Below the pieces are notes generated by a model that was not told the origin of the DNA, made no database searches, and was given only the letters and a program-made list of their open reading frames with translations. The translations under genes were made by a program, and so were the position numbers. From Cervus elaphus (taxonomy: Eukaryota; Chordata; Mammalia; Artiodactyla; Cervidae), in the NCBI RefSeq assembly GCF_910594005.1, contig NC_057828.1, positions 4,662,235 through 4,726,234 of the forward strand: DNA of 64,000 nt, given 5' to 3'. This document shows positions 1-12,140 of this stretch, in pieces (position 1 is the stretch's first letter; the number at the start of each line of letters is the position of its first letter).

Positions 1-2552
1 TTTAATAGCTGAGTAATATTCCATTGTGTATATGTACCACAGCTTTCTTATCTATTCTTCTGCTGATGGACATCCAAGTTGCTTCCATGTCCTGGCCATT
101 GTAAACAGTGCTGTGATGAACATTGACGTACAAGTGTCTCTTTCAATTCTGGTTCCTGGGTGTGTGCACCCAGCAGTGGGATTGCTGGGTCATATGACAG
201 TGCTAGTTCCAGTTTTTTAAGGAATCTCCACACTGTTCTCCATAGTGGCTGTACTAGTTTGCATTCCCACCAACAGTGTAAGAGGGTTCCCTTTTCTCCA
301 CACCCTCTCCAGCATTTATTGTTTATAGACATTTTGATAGAAGCCATTCTGACCAGAGTGAGATGGTACTTCATTGTGGTTTTGATTTGCATTTCTCTGA
401 TAGTGAGTGATGTTGAGCATCTTTTCATGTGCTTGCTAGCCATCTGTATGTCTTCTTTGGAGAAATGTCTGTTTAGTTCTTTGGCCCATTTTTTGATTGG
501 GTCATTTATTTTTCTGGAATTGAGCTGCATGAGGTGCTTGTATATTTTTGAGATTAATTCTTTGTCAGTTGCTTCATTTGCTCTTATTTTCTCCCATTCT
601 GAAGGCTGTCTTTTCACCTTGCTTATAGTTTCCTTCCTTGTGCAAAAGCATTTAAGTTTAATTAGGTCCCATTTGTTTATTTTTGCTTTTATTTCCATTA
701 CTCCGGGAGGTGGGTCATAGAGGATCCTGCTGTGATTTATGTCGGAGAGTGTTTTGCCTATGTTTTCCTCTAGGAGTTTTGTAGTTTCTGGTCTTACGTT
801 TAGATCTTCAATCCATTTGGAGTTGATTTTTGTGTATGGTGTTAGAAAGTGTTCTAGTTTCATTCTTTTACAAGTGGTTGACCAGTTTTCCCAGCACCAT
901 TTGTTAAAGAGATTGTCTTTTCTCCATTGTATATTCTTGCCTCCTTTGTCAAAGATAAGGTGTCCATAGGTGCGTGGATTTATCTCTGGGCTTTCTATTG
1001 TGTTCCATTGATCTATATTTCTGTCTTTGTGCCAGTACCATACTGTCTTGATGACTGTAGCTTTGTAGTACAGTCTAAAGCCAGGCGGGTTGATTCCTCC
1101 AGTTCCATTCTTCTTTCTCAAGATTGCTTTGGCTATTCGAGGTTTTTTTGTATTTCCATACATATTGTGAAATTATTTGTTCTAGTTCTGTGAAAAATAC
1201 TATTGGTAACTTGATAAGGATTGCATTGAATCTATAAATTGCTTTAGGTAGTATACTCATTCTCACTATATTGATTCTACCGATCCATGAACATGGTATA
1301 TGTCTCCATTTATTTGATTTGTCATCTTTGATTTCATTCATCAGTGTTTTATCACTTTTTATATACAGGTCTTTTGTTTCTTTAGGTAGATTTATTCCTT
1401 AGTATTTTATTCTTTTCATCGCAATGGTGAACGGAATTGTTTCCTTAATTTCTCTTTCTGTTTTCTCATTTTTAGTGTATAGGAATGCAAGGGATTTCTG
1501 TTTGTGGTATCTTTGTCTGGTTTTGGTATTAGGGTGATGGTGGCCTCATAGAATGAGTTTGGAAGTTTACCTTCCTCTGCAATTTTCTGGAAGAGTTTGA
1601 ATAGGATAGGTGTTAGCTCTTCTCTAAATTTTTGGTAGAATTCAGCTGTGAAGCCGTCTGGTCCTGGGCTTTTGTTTGTTGGAAGATTTCTGATTATAAT
1701 TTCGATTTCCATGCTTGTGATGGGTCTGTTAAGATTTTCTATTTCTTCCTGGTTCAGTTTTGGGAAGTTATACTTTTCTAAGAATTTGTCCATTTCTTTC
1801 AAGTTGTCCGGTTTATTGGCATATAGTTGCCGATAGTAGTCTCTTATGATCCTTTTATTTCTATGTTGTCTGTTGTGATTTCTCCATTTTCATTTCTAAT
1901 TTTGTTGATTTGATTCTTCTCCCTTTGTTTCTTGATGAGTCTGGCTCATGGTTTGTCTATTTTATTTATCTTCTCAAAGAACCAGCTTTTAGCTTTGTTG
2001 ATTTTTTTCTATGGTCTCCTTTGTTTCTTTTTCATTTATCTCTGCCCTAATTTTTATTATTTCTTTCCTTCTACTAACCTTAGGGTTCATCATTTCTTCT
2101 TTTTATAGTTGCTTTAAGTGTAAAGTTAGGTTTACTTGATTTATTTGATTTTTCTCTTATTTCTTGAGGTAAGTTTGTATTGTTATGAACCTTCACCTTA
2201 GCACTGCTTTTACTGAATCCCATAGGTTTTGGGTTGTTGTGTTTTCATTTTCATTCATTTCTATGCATATTTTGATTTCTTTTTATTTCTTCTGTGATTT
2301 GTTGATTATTCAGAAGCATGTTGTTTAGCCTCCTTAAGTTTGTATTTTTAATAGTTTTTTTTTTTCCTGTAGTTGACATCAAATCTTACCACATTGTTAT
2401 CAGAAAAGATGCTTGGAATGATTTCAATTTTTTTGAATTTACCAAGTCTAGATTTATGGCCTAGGATGTGATCTATCCTGGAGAAAGTTCTGTGTGCACT
2501 TGAGAAAAAGGTGAAATTCATTGTTTTGGGGTGAAATGTCCTATAGATTACT
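1..2552 (-). mobile_element. L1 LINE fragment (ORF2 3' half and 3' region)
   Basis: Reading the minus strand, about 2.5 kb translates in pieces as L1 ORF2: a 371-residue open stretch at 48-1163 and further pieces at 1075-1341 and 1416-1802 in other frames. The region around 1640-1700 carries the conserved 'NKSPGPDGF' reverse-transcriptase block, and the C-terminal part carries the L1-typical 'LLHCWWECKLVQPLW' stretch near 200-290. Frameshifts between the pieces show a dead copy. The element runs off the left window edge at its 3' end and is 5'-truncated near 2552. Its good match to ruminant L1 suggests it is not among the oldest copies. Confidence 0.9.
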
Positions 2553-2569
2553 TTTTAACTTAATATCAG

Positions 2570-2735
2570 AAGCTTTTTCATCACAGCCTTCATAATTATT
2601 ATTTTAATGCTACATAATATTCTGGTGAATATATATGACAAGTTTTACTTGTTTCTTTTCTGCTAGACATTTCCAGTTTTTCTCTGTTGCAGAGAGTGCT
2701 GTTGTATATATGTTATTCTACATCTTTCTTTTCTT
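2570..2735 (-). repeat. Old L1 3'-end fragment
   Basis: The text around 2595-2710 resembles the common L1 3' signature on the minus strand (a stretch like 'cataatattc', then a block like 'ttctctgttgcagagagtgctg'). It is much more diverged than the adjoining L1. It is followed by a CT-rich run to about 2810. Confidence 0.5.
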
Positions 2736-2929
2736 TCTCTTTCCTGTTCCCTTTCTTTCCCTTTCTACTCTCTTCATTTTCTTTTCCATCTCCTTCTACT
2801 CCTTGGGTGCACTCTCTTTCCTAGAGCAGTAATTTGTTCCCAACTGGATGTAGAAATCATCATATTGGGACCCAGGGTTTTCAAATTACTAAAAATGTGT
2901 TATAAAGAGTTCTTAAAGACACTTTTACT

Positions 2930-3480
2930 ATTTTTGCACCCTTAAAACAATATAGATGATAAATTTTCCCCTTCACAAGGGGTAGGAACATAGGACCAGG
3001 CAGGACAAGATTGGAGAAGGCTCAAGCATTTGACAGAACACAATGTTTATAATGAGAGAAACTGACAGAACCTGGATGTCTGTCAACAAGGAGGTGGCTA
3101 GATGAACCATAATATGTCTATTCTAGGAGTATCATTTGGCATTACAAAATATCATGATGTAAATCTATATGTACTGATTTAGATAAGATCTTTTTTTAGT
3201 GAATTTAGTTGTGAAATATTTGTGGTTTACAATTTATGGAAAAAATAACAGCAAAATCCAAGTCCACGTGACAGAATTATATATTTTCTATGTATATATT
3301 AGGCAAATATATAATCAAGCTGGTAACAGTGATTACCTCTGTGTTGAGGGGAAATAGTCTGAATTTAGGAGACTGATCAAAGGGAGTATGAATCTGAAAT
3401 GGAATGGTTTCATCTTTCTGTTCAAGGAAAGAACATTTATATATTGCTTATATAACAAAAAAATTAATTTAAAAAATATT
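2930..3480 (+). repeat. Old L1/HAL1-like 3' fragment
   Basis: This AT-rich stretch contains the order of words typical of old L1 3' ends: 'ctgtcaacaaggaggtggctagatgaacc' like text, then 'ggtaacagtgattacctctg'. I recognised it by pattern only, and the subfamily is unknown. Confidence 0.45.
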
Positions 3481-4484
3481 GCCACTGTGTGTCTTTCTGT
3501 TTACATTGTACACTGAAACCCCTGATTCAGGTCCTGGCTACAAATAAATGAAATGTAATAAAAGAATGCTATTAAATACACAAATATCCTTTTGAGAAGA
3601 GTAGGCTTCTTGCTTTTTTCCACACTGCATTTGCAGTTTGTTTCAGTCAGTGCTGGTGGGTCTAGGATAGAGAAGAATCAGGCCTGCTCTTCCAGGAGAT
3701 GAGGGTGCCCCTAACTCAGACTCTGCCTTTCAGCCAGTGCTCCCTACCTCAATCCTGGCAGGTGAAAGTTGGGGATTGTGAAGTTTAGTCTCTTGCCCTG
3801 GATCCCAGATGGAGGACAACAGATGAGGCCACATAGCCTACTGTTCAGACCCAGTGAGACAGATGGAGACTCTGGAGCCAGCGTGTGAATGGTGGCAATT
3901 CATAAGGGGTACAGGCAGGCAGAGTGCCTAGCTTAGGGCCAGTGACAGCTGAGCAGCACATGGGAAAGGGAGGGAGCAGGGGCGTGGGAGTGGGGTGAGT
4001 GGGTTTAGCCATGGGGGAGGAGGTGTGAGAGGGCAGAGAACAAGGGAGGGAAAGAGGGGGAACTCCTCCGGTCCTACCCCCAGGGTGGAGCAGGCTTGTG
4101 GTCAGAGGTCCCAGGCTGATGGGGAAAGCTTACAAAGTTGCAGGGTAGGTGGACATAATAAGAGATAAGAGTGTTCCTTATCTGCCCCTTCACCCTTCTC
4201 CCCCATCTTCAGCTGTCCTCTACCTAGCTCTAAACCCAGGACATTTGGGCCATTCCAGCAGCCATTCCCTTGGCTGGATCAGGGCCTGGGCAGGTGGATG
4301 GAGCAGCTGCCACCCCACCCCTGGCAGACAAGGGGTCGGAGAACAAGGAGGTGGCTGGATCGCGGACATTTCAAGCACATGACTGGGCTCTCCACACTTT
4401 TCTTTACAGAACTCCTACCTGTCTACTGTACCCCTCACCCCATTCCTCTTAAGTAGAGTGACAAAATAAGAAAGGTAAAAGAAT
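3481..4484. other. No gene or repeat recognised
   Basis: Mostly unique-looking sequence, moderately G-rich on the plus strand between 3950 and 4060. The short open frames here show no family resemblance and no convincing splice signals. Confidence 0.5.
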
Positions 4485-4690
4485 TATGAAAATAATAGTT
4501 ATTATTTATAATATTTACTGAAGTCATTATATGCATAGTGCTATTGATTTTATGATATATCACTGAATCATCCAACAGCCCATTATGAAAGTAAGGCCTA
4601 TTTTATAGGTGAGAAAAATCAAGCTTCTTGGTTAAGTAATGTGCTCAAGGTCAGACACTAAGAAGGGACAGAAGTGAAATTTGATGCCAA
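4485..4690 (+). repeat. MIR SINE
   Basis: Matches the MIR core in order: a 'gtgctattgattt' segment, 'cactgaatcatccaacagccc', 'attttataggtgagaaaaatcaagc', then 'gttaagtaatgtgctcaaggtcagaca'. It is strongly diverged, as expected for this ancient family. Confidence 0.75.
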
Positions 4691-5339
4691 ATTTTTTAAA
4701 CATTACAGATAAACTCACAACCCTTGAGGAGGATTGAATTAACAAAATATCCAGCAGAAAGCCAGCAGACCCACATTTCCAAAAGAAATAAGAGGTGGAT
4801 GCATCTAAGCTAGCCTTGCTCACCATTGGAACTGACAGCTGCTGGATGAGGTGGGGTGGGAAATTAAAAGAAGCTAGAAAATCCTCCTCTATAGAGATTT
4901 TGCTAAGTAGGAACCATCCCATCTTTTGGGGCTGCTTTAAACGGCTCTGCCTGGAGAAAGAAAAATAAAGGAGAGCAGTCTCTTCATTCCCTCTGGGTGG
5001 GCTCTCCAGAGGAGATCCTGGTCAAAGCCTGCAGAGAGGAGGGACTAGACACAGGCTGTCTCCCACAGGTCTGATCTGTTTTACCCTGGAGCATCCCACC
5101 TGAAGCCTTTTATAGTGCATTCAATCGTCCCCCTAGCCTTGAGCCTCCTCCCAGCCTTAGGAACCCTAGCTCAGAGCAGGCCCAGCGAGGAAGCCTCTGC
5201 TGAGTGGAAGCTGGCCTTCCACAACTCCTCAACCAACACCCAGGCTTTGGGCTGCCAGCAGGGGGACCCTGAGCCCCAGGCAACAGGGCTGAGCTGGGCA
5301 GCTCCTTCTGGATCTGAATCCCTTCTCTGAGCAGATCCG
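4691..5339. other. No gene or repeat recognised
   Basis: No recognisable coding sequence. A 71-codon open frame at 5115-5330 begins with hydrophobic residues, but it has no family resemblance and no splice context, so I do not call it a gene. Confidence 0.5.
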
Positions 5340-5445
5340 CAGGCTGCCCTGAGCCACAGTTTTCTGCTTTGAAAAAAGGGGAAATATGCTTACTTCCTCA
5401 GCAATGCTGTGAGAGTTAAAAGAGTTTTAAATAATAAAGCATTGG
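5340..5445 (+). repeat. MIR SINE (3' half)
   Basis: Contains the 'ctgagccacagttttctgctttgaaaaaa' form of the MIR 'cctcagtttcctcatctgtaaaa' block, followed by the 'tgtgagagttaaaa' segment. Confidence 0.65.
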
Positions 5446-6299
5446 TAGACTTTTTCCTATTGTTGTATTCTTATACAATTACTATATTATGCTGAAAATT
5501 CAGCATTCAAAAAATGTTTCTTGAGCTCTATTATTCACCAGGAGTAATTTTAAGCCCTAGATGGAATCTCTTTAACCCTTGGTCAGGGGCAGTGATTGAA
5601 ATAGAAAAATCCAGCAACTGGAGGGTTCCACTGTGTCTCCCGCTCCATCTGATCAGCTGGATAGAGTAGATGGCTCTTATGTATAGCTGGATGCCTCTGG
5701 CAAGCTCCTGTTTGTTCTCCTGGCCTGGAATTTGGAACTTTTGGGTGGGCTCACTGAAGGGCCTGGGAACCCAGGCCACAGCCTATCTCTCCATACATCC
5801 TGACTTCAGAAAATGTACTTAGTGCAGAGTCTTTTCACACACCCAGGGTTCTTTGGTGAAAGTGTCTTAGACTCAGGATAGACAGTCAAGGCAGATTTGA
5901 ATAGAATATTAGGATTCTGCTTAAGATCAGGGAATTAGCTTTAGGATAAAACTGGAGCTGAGAGAATGAGCTGAAGTCAGAAAAAGGTCTCCTGTCCATT
6001 CTTTCCCCAGAATTATTTCCTGGGAATGTTTTCTCCTCAGTGTGATGGAGTGCATGCTTAGTGTTTTGACTCTGGTTCCATTCCTGCTGGGCAGGGCTTC
6101 AGTCAGACAAATCAGTAGGAAAACCTGTGTGTGGAAGGCTCTCTGACAGGCTCCCAGGGTGCCATAGGAGGAGAGGGGCCATTCCACTAGCCAGCACCTA
6201 ATTAGGAGTTTAGACTGACTCTTCACTTTATGTTGCTTTTCAAAATTCACGTGTTTCAAAGTTCTTGGAGAGTCATTGCTGACTATCTGAGAGGTATTC
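5446..6299. other. No gene or repeat recognised
   Basis: No supported coding region, RNA gene or repeat. The open frames on the minus strand (5531-5779, 5927-6301) have no recognisable domain. Confidence 0.5.
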
Positions 6300-6475
6300 A
6301 CTGTGCTGTGTTGGAAAGAACCCTAGACTGGGTTCATACTTCAGCTCCAGCATTTGGTGCTTTCAGGCCTCCATCTGAGCCTCGGTATTTTAATCTGTTA
6401 AATGGGATCATACAATAGCCTTCCAGACAGGCAGCATGATGATATGTGGAAATAAATGTGAGAAAGGGTCAGGCA
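6300..6475 (+). repeat. MIR SINE
   Basis: MIR order is visible: 'tgttggaaagaaccctagactgggttcat', then 'tgagcctcggtattttaatctgttaaatggga', then a tail with 'gggtcaggcacatgg'. Confidence 0.7.
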
Positions 6476-6479
6476 CATG

Positions 6480-7228
6480 GTTCTACTTTTCCTTCTCTCT
6501 GGATAGACTCAAAACAAATGAAGATATATATTTACACAAAAACTAGTATCAATACACGTATGTTCATATTGGCATTATTCAAAGTAGTCTGAAAATAGAA
6601 ACAACCCAAATGAACATCAACTGAAGAATGGATAAACAAAATGTGAGACATCCACACAACAGAATATCATTCAGCCATATAAAGGAATAAAACACTGATA
6701 CATGGTAAAATACAGACAGACTTTAAAAACGTTTTGCTAAGTGAAAGAAGCCAGTAACAAAGGACTGCATATTGTTTGATTCCATTTATAAAAAATGTCC
6801 AAAACAGAAAAATCCATAGAGACCAGAAGTAGATTAATGTTTACCTAGAGCTGAGTAGGGATGGGGAGGGGTTAAGTAATGACTGCTAAAGGGTTTCAAG
6901 TTTTGGGGGGAGTAAGAAAAATGTTCTAAAATTAAATTATGGTAAGGTGAAAGTTGCTCAGTCATGTCCAACTCTTTGTGACCCTATGAACCATACAGTC
7001 CATGGAATTTTCCAGGCCAGAATACTGGAGTGGGTAGCCTTTCCCTTCTTCAGGGGAATCTTCCCAACCCAGGGATTGAACCCAGGTCTCCCGCATTGCA
7101 GGCGGATTCTTTACCAGCTGAACCACCAGGTTGGTAAAGGTTGCACAATTCTGTAAATACACTAAAACCCATTGAATTGTACACTTTATATGGGTGAACT
7201 TTATGTTATATAAATTATCTCATTAAAG
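6480..7228 (+). mobile_element. L1M-type 3' end, interrupted by a SINE
   Basis: The 6590-6900 part has the old L1 3' word order ('aaacaacccaaatgaacatcaactgaagaatgg', 'agaatatcattcagccat'). The 7140-7228 part resumes with 'attgaattgtacactttatatgggtgaactttatg', the classic L1M 3' terminus. A Bov-tA SINE (6945-7135) sits between them, and a BovB 3' fragment abuts the end. Confidence 0.8.
6945..7135 (-). mobile_element. Bov-tA SINE
   Basis: A ruminant tRNA-Glu-derived SINE in reverse orientation, running from the 'agttgctcagtcatgtcc' tail to the reversed tRNA-like head with the B-box-like 'gggattgaaccc' near 7070. Confidence 0.9.
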
Positions 7229-7492
7229 CTGAAACTCTAATACTTTGGCCACCTCATGCGAAGAGTTGACTCATTGGAAAAGACCCTGATGCTGGGAGGG
7301 ATTGGGGGCAGGAGGAGAAGGGGATGACAGAGGATGAGATGGCTGGATGGCATCACCGACTCGATGGGCATGAGTCTGAGTAAACTCCGGGAGTTGGTGA
7401 TGGACAGGGAGGCCTGGTGTGCTGCGATTCATGGGGTCGCAAAGAGTCAGACACGACTGAGAGACTGAACTGACTGACTAAACTGAAAGCTG
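7226..7492 (+). mobile_element. BovB LINE 3'-end fragment
   Basis: Matches the 3' terminal part of BovB: 'ccaccgactcgatgggcatgag'-type sequence, then 'gcaaagagtcagacacgactgag', and an 'actgaactgactgact' tail. It is 5'-truncated at about 270 bp and joins the preceding L1 within a shared 'aaagctg'. Confidence 0.88.
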
Positions 7493-7814
7493 TCAAAAAA
7501 TTTAACTGTTCCTAAAGTTAACCTGGCAACTCTAGTTTTATCCTTCCTTCCTCTTTGCCATAGTCTTTATGGCCTTCTTCTCTCCCTCAGAACATGCAGA
7601 AGGTAGTGGGCATATTCCTTTCTTGAGGGGACAAGCTAATTCCCTGATCTTAAGCATGATCCTAATAATTTTGATGAGTGAGGAGTAAGGGAGGCTTCAG
7701 GGAATCTGGATACCAGTCTGCTTAATCTCCAACAAAAGTCACATAATTCCCCAGTCTTGATCTTCCTTTCTGCCCACTGAAGGGAGGGAAAGCAGAGAAT
7801 CCTTGCCTCGAATC
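7493..7814. other. No gene or repeat recognised
   Basis: I see nothing that can be assigned in this stretch. Confidence 0.45.
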
Positions 7815-8082
7815 CTTGCTGCTAAGTCACTTCAGTCGTGTCCGACTCTGTGCAACCCCATAGATGTCAGCCCACCAGGCTCCCCCTCCCTGGGATTCTC
7901 CAGGCAAGAACACTGGAGTGGGTTGCCATTTCCTTCTCTAATGTGTGAAAGTGAAAAGTGAAAGTGAAGTCGTTCAGTCGTGTCCGACTCTTAGCGACTC
8001 CATGGACTGCAGCCTACCAGGCTCCTCTGTCTATGGGATTTTCCAGGCAAGAGTACTGGAATAGGGTGCCATTGCCTTCTTG
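7815..8082 (-). mobile_element. Bov-A2 SINE (two-monomer)
   Basis: Two successive BovA monomers in reverse orientation, 7820-7945 and 7965-8082. Each carries 'tcgtgtccgactct' and 'gggatttccaggcaagarcactgga'-like text, and they are joined by the 'gtgaaaagtgaaagtgaag' linker. This is the standard Bov-A2 structure. Confidence 0.88.
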
Positions 8083-8600
8083 CATCCTTAGAGGTGATGT
8101 TTGAGGAGTCCAGGTAGGTGGGCATGAATATTCTGGCCAGGATAGGCTGTGCAGGGAGGTGTGAGCACTAATGAGTCTAGTACATGGAAGTTTCAACACC
8201 ACATCTTCCAGCCTGGCAGATGGATTGCCCAGAGGCACCTTTTTGGCTGCATTCAAGGACCAGAGAAGTCAAGAAATTCATAGCCAGTACTGTGTGGGCT
8301 GGGGTCAGGAGTGAAGGCTTTGCCATGGGCCCAGATGAAGAGGAGCTGGTGCTGGGAGAAGACTGATTGTTTAACTGATGTGCAACAGGGCCAGGCAAAC
8401 TGCTGGCCTGTCAGGGGCAGGTGGGGTGGAAGAGTGGAGAGGCTTTGCAGAGAGACTGGGCTGGGGCGGAAGGCCTGGGAGTTTCCTCTCAAGATTCACT
8501 GGCAGTGGGAGAGAGGGCCTTGGAGCACTAGTGCTTCCAGGTTTCTGAGTATCTAGAACCTCATGCCCAGCAGTCCTAAGCCATTAATCACTCAGGAGTT
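8083..8600. other. No gene or repeat recognised
   Basis: Overlapping short open frames on both strands without any family resemblance. No exon called. Confidence 0.45.
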
Positions 8601-9540
8601 TGACAAGTAGGGTGTCTTCTCAGTCTCTGATTCATCTCTTCCTTGCCACTGCTTCCCTCCCTCCGGCTATGAGCATGCTCAGGTCTCCCCATGTGAAACC
8701 AAGTTCTCTTTAAGGCTACTCTCTTGCAGCTGGCAGTCCATCTTTTATTCTCTTCCCTGCAAAACTCTTTCAAAGCCTCATCTGCACCTATACCCCGTAT
8801 TTCCCTGCCTGTGCCAGTGTTAACCTGTGAGATGGTACTTCTACCCCACTCCTCCTCCTTCTTGTCACCAAATCTTACCATTGCCCCCTCAGACCATTCA
8901 AGCTACTCTCCAGGTCTGAACCCCCCAGAAGCTTTCTTCCTGAAATATCTGCTAGCCTGCTCCCCACTTGGGCTTCTCCCCCTCCCTGATGTTATAGGCA
9001 CAGCCCTGCTTTCTTGCAGCTACTCTTCTGAGTGATCTCATCCTACCAGACCTCAGTTGAGATGACTCAGATGGAGCTCAAGTTGTGTCCTTGGCCCTTC
9101 CCACAAGCCCGCTGGACCCTGCACCTGAGTGTCCCTATTGGCACATCCCACCAACCTGTCCAGGAGTGAATTCCCATCCTTCCCCAGCTCTCATAACCAG
9201 CAGCTGCCGCTCCCTCTCTCCCGTATAGGCATCAGCATTTCCTTAGGAGCCCACGCTTGACGTCCAAGAGCCATCTTTGCCTGGCTGCTCTGCTTGACAA
9301 GCCGGGAAGCCCAGGAGCCCCACACGTCTATCTTGCTCATCTCCTCTGTTCTCACTGCCTCCTTTCATGTTTGACTGTTGTTACCTCTGATAGGTGTCCC
9401 TGCTTTTTACCCTCTCCCTCCTCCAGTTCCCTCTGCACAGGGTCATAGAATTATCTTTCAAAGTTTCATTCAGATATGTCAGTCTCCTGTTCAAAACCTA
9501 CAAAAAAAGCTTCCCGTCACCTTGATATCTATTTAGTGAT
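8601..9540 (+). repeat. Probable L2 LINE fragments
   Basis: The 9470-9530 part matches the L2 segment in which 'gtcagtctcctgttcaaaacc' precedes 'cttcccgtcacc'. The pyrimidine-rich stretch before it is compatible with L2 in the same orientation but is too diverged for a firm call, so the left boundary is uncertain. Confidence 0.45.
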
Positions 9541-9544
9541 TTAC

Positions 9545-9720
9545 AACCTGAAAAACACTTTCAAATAAGTAAAATAGGTAATGTGATCACCCCTCCTTTA
9601 TGGATAAGAGAACTGAGGCTCAGAGATGTGGTGAATTGTTGGGGTTCACTCAGGGCTGAAGGGTGGAGCCAGGATAGGCACTGAGGCCTTCCAGATTCAA
9701 TTGGGTGCAACGCCCACTCC
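9545..9720 (+). repeat. MIR SINE
   Basis: Contains 'tttatggataagagaactgaggctcagagatg' followed by 'cagggctgaagggtggagccagga', the MIR core and 3' segment. Confidence 0.75.
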
Positions 9721-11319
9721 AGTCTTCCCAACCTCCCCTGAGAAGCCTTCAGAAACGTGACCGCTCACTGTCGCGCGTCGGCTCAGCTGGAGGTTGGTGC
9801 TCCCACTAAGTCCCTACCTTGCCCAAAGCATACCTCCTTTGCTCTGGACAAGCTGAGTTGAAGCTCAGATTTTCAATTTTTTTAAAGTCACATGGGCAAT
9901 AAAATCTTATGTTTAAATAAAATCTTATATCAGCAACCCTGATGTGATATAAGTCAGAACAGCTAAAGCAGGGGCAGCTCTATAAGCCCCAAGACCTGAG
10001 CCTCCTTCCCAGCCTTTAGAGCCTCTTCTGCCAAGTCCTATGTATTGGGGGTCATTTATGCCTTCTGTTCCGCTCCCCCCCCCCTCCCCACCGACTGGCA
10101 GTTTTTCTTATCTCTATATCTGTAGTGCTCGGCTCACTGATACAACAAAAGGAGCTCAATAAAACTCTCTTGAATAGATCAAGTGGATGGATGAATGAGC
10201 AATGAGTTTAAGAAGAAATGAAAGTGACATATTCACTTCAGGGTTTAGAAACAGTTCCATGCTGTCTGGAGGGACTAACTGGCCCTGACCTACCCTACAC
10301 TTCCCTCTCCTCACAAACACACCGAGCCACAGGGAATTCTCCGCCTGTGTGTCACTCCTTCCCATAGATCTTGCACAATGGAGCCTCTGATCCCAGAGAA
10401 GGGAGAGAGGAGGAGGGGGGGAGAAGGAGGCAGGGAGACCCAGATTCCAGATCTGAAGGGGGGAGGGTAGAAGAAAGAAGGAGAGGAAGGGAACTTCAGG
10501 AAAGCCGCTGCAGAGGCAGGCTTGGCTTGGGGTGGGCCCCACTGGGGAAAGGCCAGGGGCTTCCCTGCCATCTAGAAATCTTTTCCTTCCAAACTGCCTG
10601 CCCTTGCCCAATCCTGTTCCTTTTCCTCCTCCTTGTACACATGATACTCAGAACAATCCTAAAAAAATAAGGCAAAAACTGAAACAACCTCCTGCTGTTG
10701 GGAAGAGGAGAATCCTAAAACTTCATCTACCCACCCAGTCCCCTCAGAGCTAAACAGAGCCTTGACAGCCCCCTTCCCTGCTGGTGTCCTGGTGGAGCGG
10801 GGAGGGTGACTGGGATGGCTTCAGCCTCCCTGGAGGGCCCTTCCTGACTTGGGGCATCTAACTCAGTCTGGAAAACTCCAGGAAGGAAGACAAGCAGAGC
10901 TGCCCCCTCCCACAAGGAGTGCTTCCACCTCAGCCCTCCCTCTCCTCTATCCACCCTTTTCCCCACTGCTGAGACTGTGGGGATGAAGGGTCAGGGAGAA
11001 ACCCAGAACAGGGGCCTTGGGAGGACAGAAGCAGGACCAAGAGGTAAAGGGGATGAGGGCCAGGCCCCAGGGACCTCTAGACTCATGGTAATGCTATCTT
11101 GCTCCCAGAGCCACATGCCAAATATAAGCTTTTCATAGGGTATTTTAAGGACACCCAAACCTGGTACCTGTGGAACTTTAGCATGACTGGCTGCACAGAG
11201 CAGATTCCAGAATTTTTCACTTCTCTACTCTTTCTACCCCCACTACTCCACCTGCTTGGTGCTATCTGCTTGCCTTGTTGATAAAATGTCTGTGCTAGAC
11301 ACTCTGAAAGTCAGCTTTT
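9721..11319. other. Mostly unique sequence; MIR-like tail at 10120-10200
   Basis: No gene recognised. Around 10120-10200 there is a MIR/L2-like end ('gctcaataaaactctcttgaatag'). A purine-rich block (10380-10500) gives long open frames on both strands, but these are compositional and carry no domain. Confidence 0.45.
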
Positions 11320-11450
11320 TAAGCCTTCATAACCGTGCGATGAGGTGGTATTCCTATGCCAGTTTTATGGATAAGGAAACCAAGGCTAAGCTGTTCAAGG
11401 CTGGTGTAAGCATGGAGGTCATTTATGCTTTGGAGGTCTGCAAAGCATAA
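11320..11450 (+). repeat. MIR SINE fragment
   Basis: Carries 'gatgaggtggtattcctatgccagttttatggataaggaaaccaaggct', a diverged MIR core. Confidence 0.65.
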
Positions 11451-11707
11451 GTGGACCCTGGCCATAGGGATGTTCATCTAGTCAGGGTGCCCTGGACATA
11501 CTGTGAAAACCAGGGTTTTTGGCTCAGTGTAAACTCCAGACACCTTGGTTCAACCTGTTCGGCTAACACCTCTCTACACCATCCTCTGCCCACTATAGAC
11601 CTCCGTCCCGCTTTTCTACTTCTCCCACCACAAACTTCCCCTCCTCTCAGCCCTGCAATCTGCCTTAGATTAAGTAGCTTGGATTTAGTAGTTTTCTAGA
11701 TGGAAAA

Positions 11708-11904
11708 CGGGCTTCCCTGGTGGCTCAGCTGGTAAAGAATCCACTGTCAATATGGTAGACCTAGGTTTGATCTTGGGTTGGGAAGATCCCCTGGAGAAGG
11801 GAATGGTTACCCACTCCAGTATTCTGGCCTGTTGAATTCCATGGGCTGAGAATTCCATAGGGTCACAAAGAGTCGGACATGACTGAGACACTTTCACTTT
11901 CACT
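11708..11904 (+). mobile_element. Bov-tA SINE with 11-bp target duplication
   Basis: Starts with the tRNA-derived head ('gggcttccctggtggctcag') and ends in 'ctttcactttcact'. Perfect direct repeats TAGATGGAAAA flank it at 11697-11707 and 11905-11915, which marks a retrotransposition event. Confidence 0.93.
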
Positions 11905-11999
11905 TAGATGGAAAATCCAAGTGCCCATGGGTTCCGTATCCATCTTGGCATCTTTTCCACCTTGGAATGTACTCACCAGTTGTCAGAGCAGGACAGGAT

Positions 12000-12140
12000 G
12001 GTAGGTGTCAATCGTCTGAGATGACTGATGGATAAACTGAAGCCAGGAGAGGAAAAGTAACTTGGCTGAGGCCACATAGCCAGTGAGTGGCAGAGTATGG
12101 TCTGGAAGCCAGCTTCCAGCTCTTCTAACTCTCAAGTGCT
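12000..12140 (+). repeat. MIR SINE
   Basis: MIR core: 'gatggataaactgaagccaggagagg', then 'aacttggctgaggccacatagccagtgagtggcagagt'. Confidence 0.75.

Noticed and set aside
48..1163. 371-codon open frame on the minus strand
   Set aside because: It is the L1 ORF2 C-terminal part, not a host gene.
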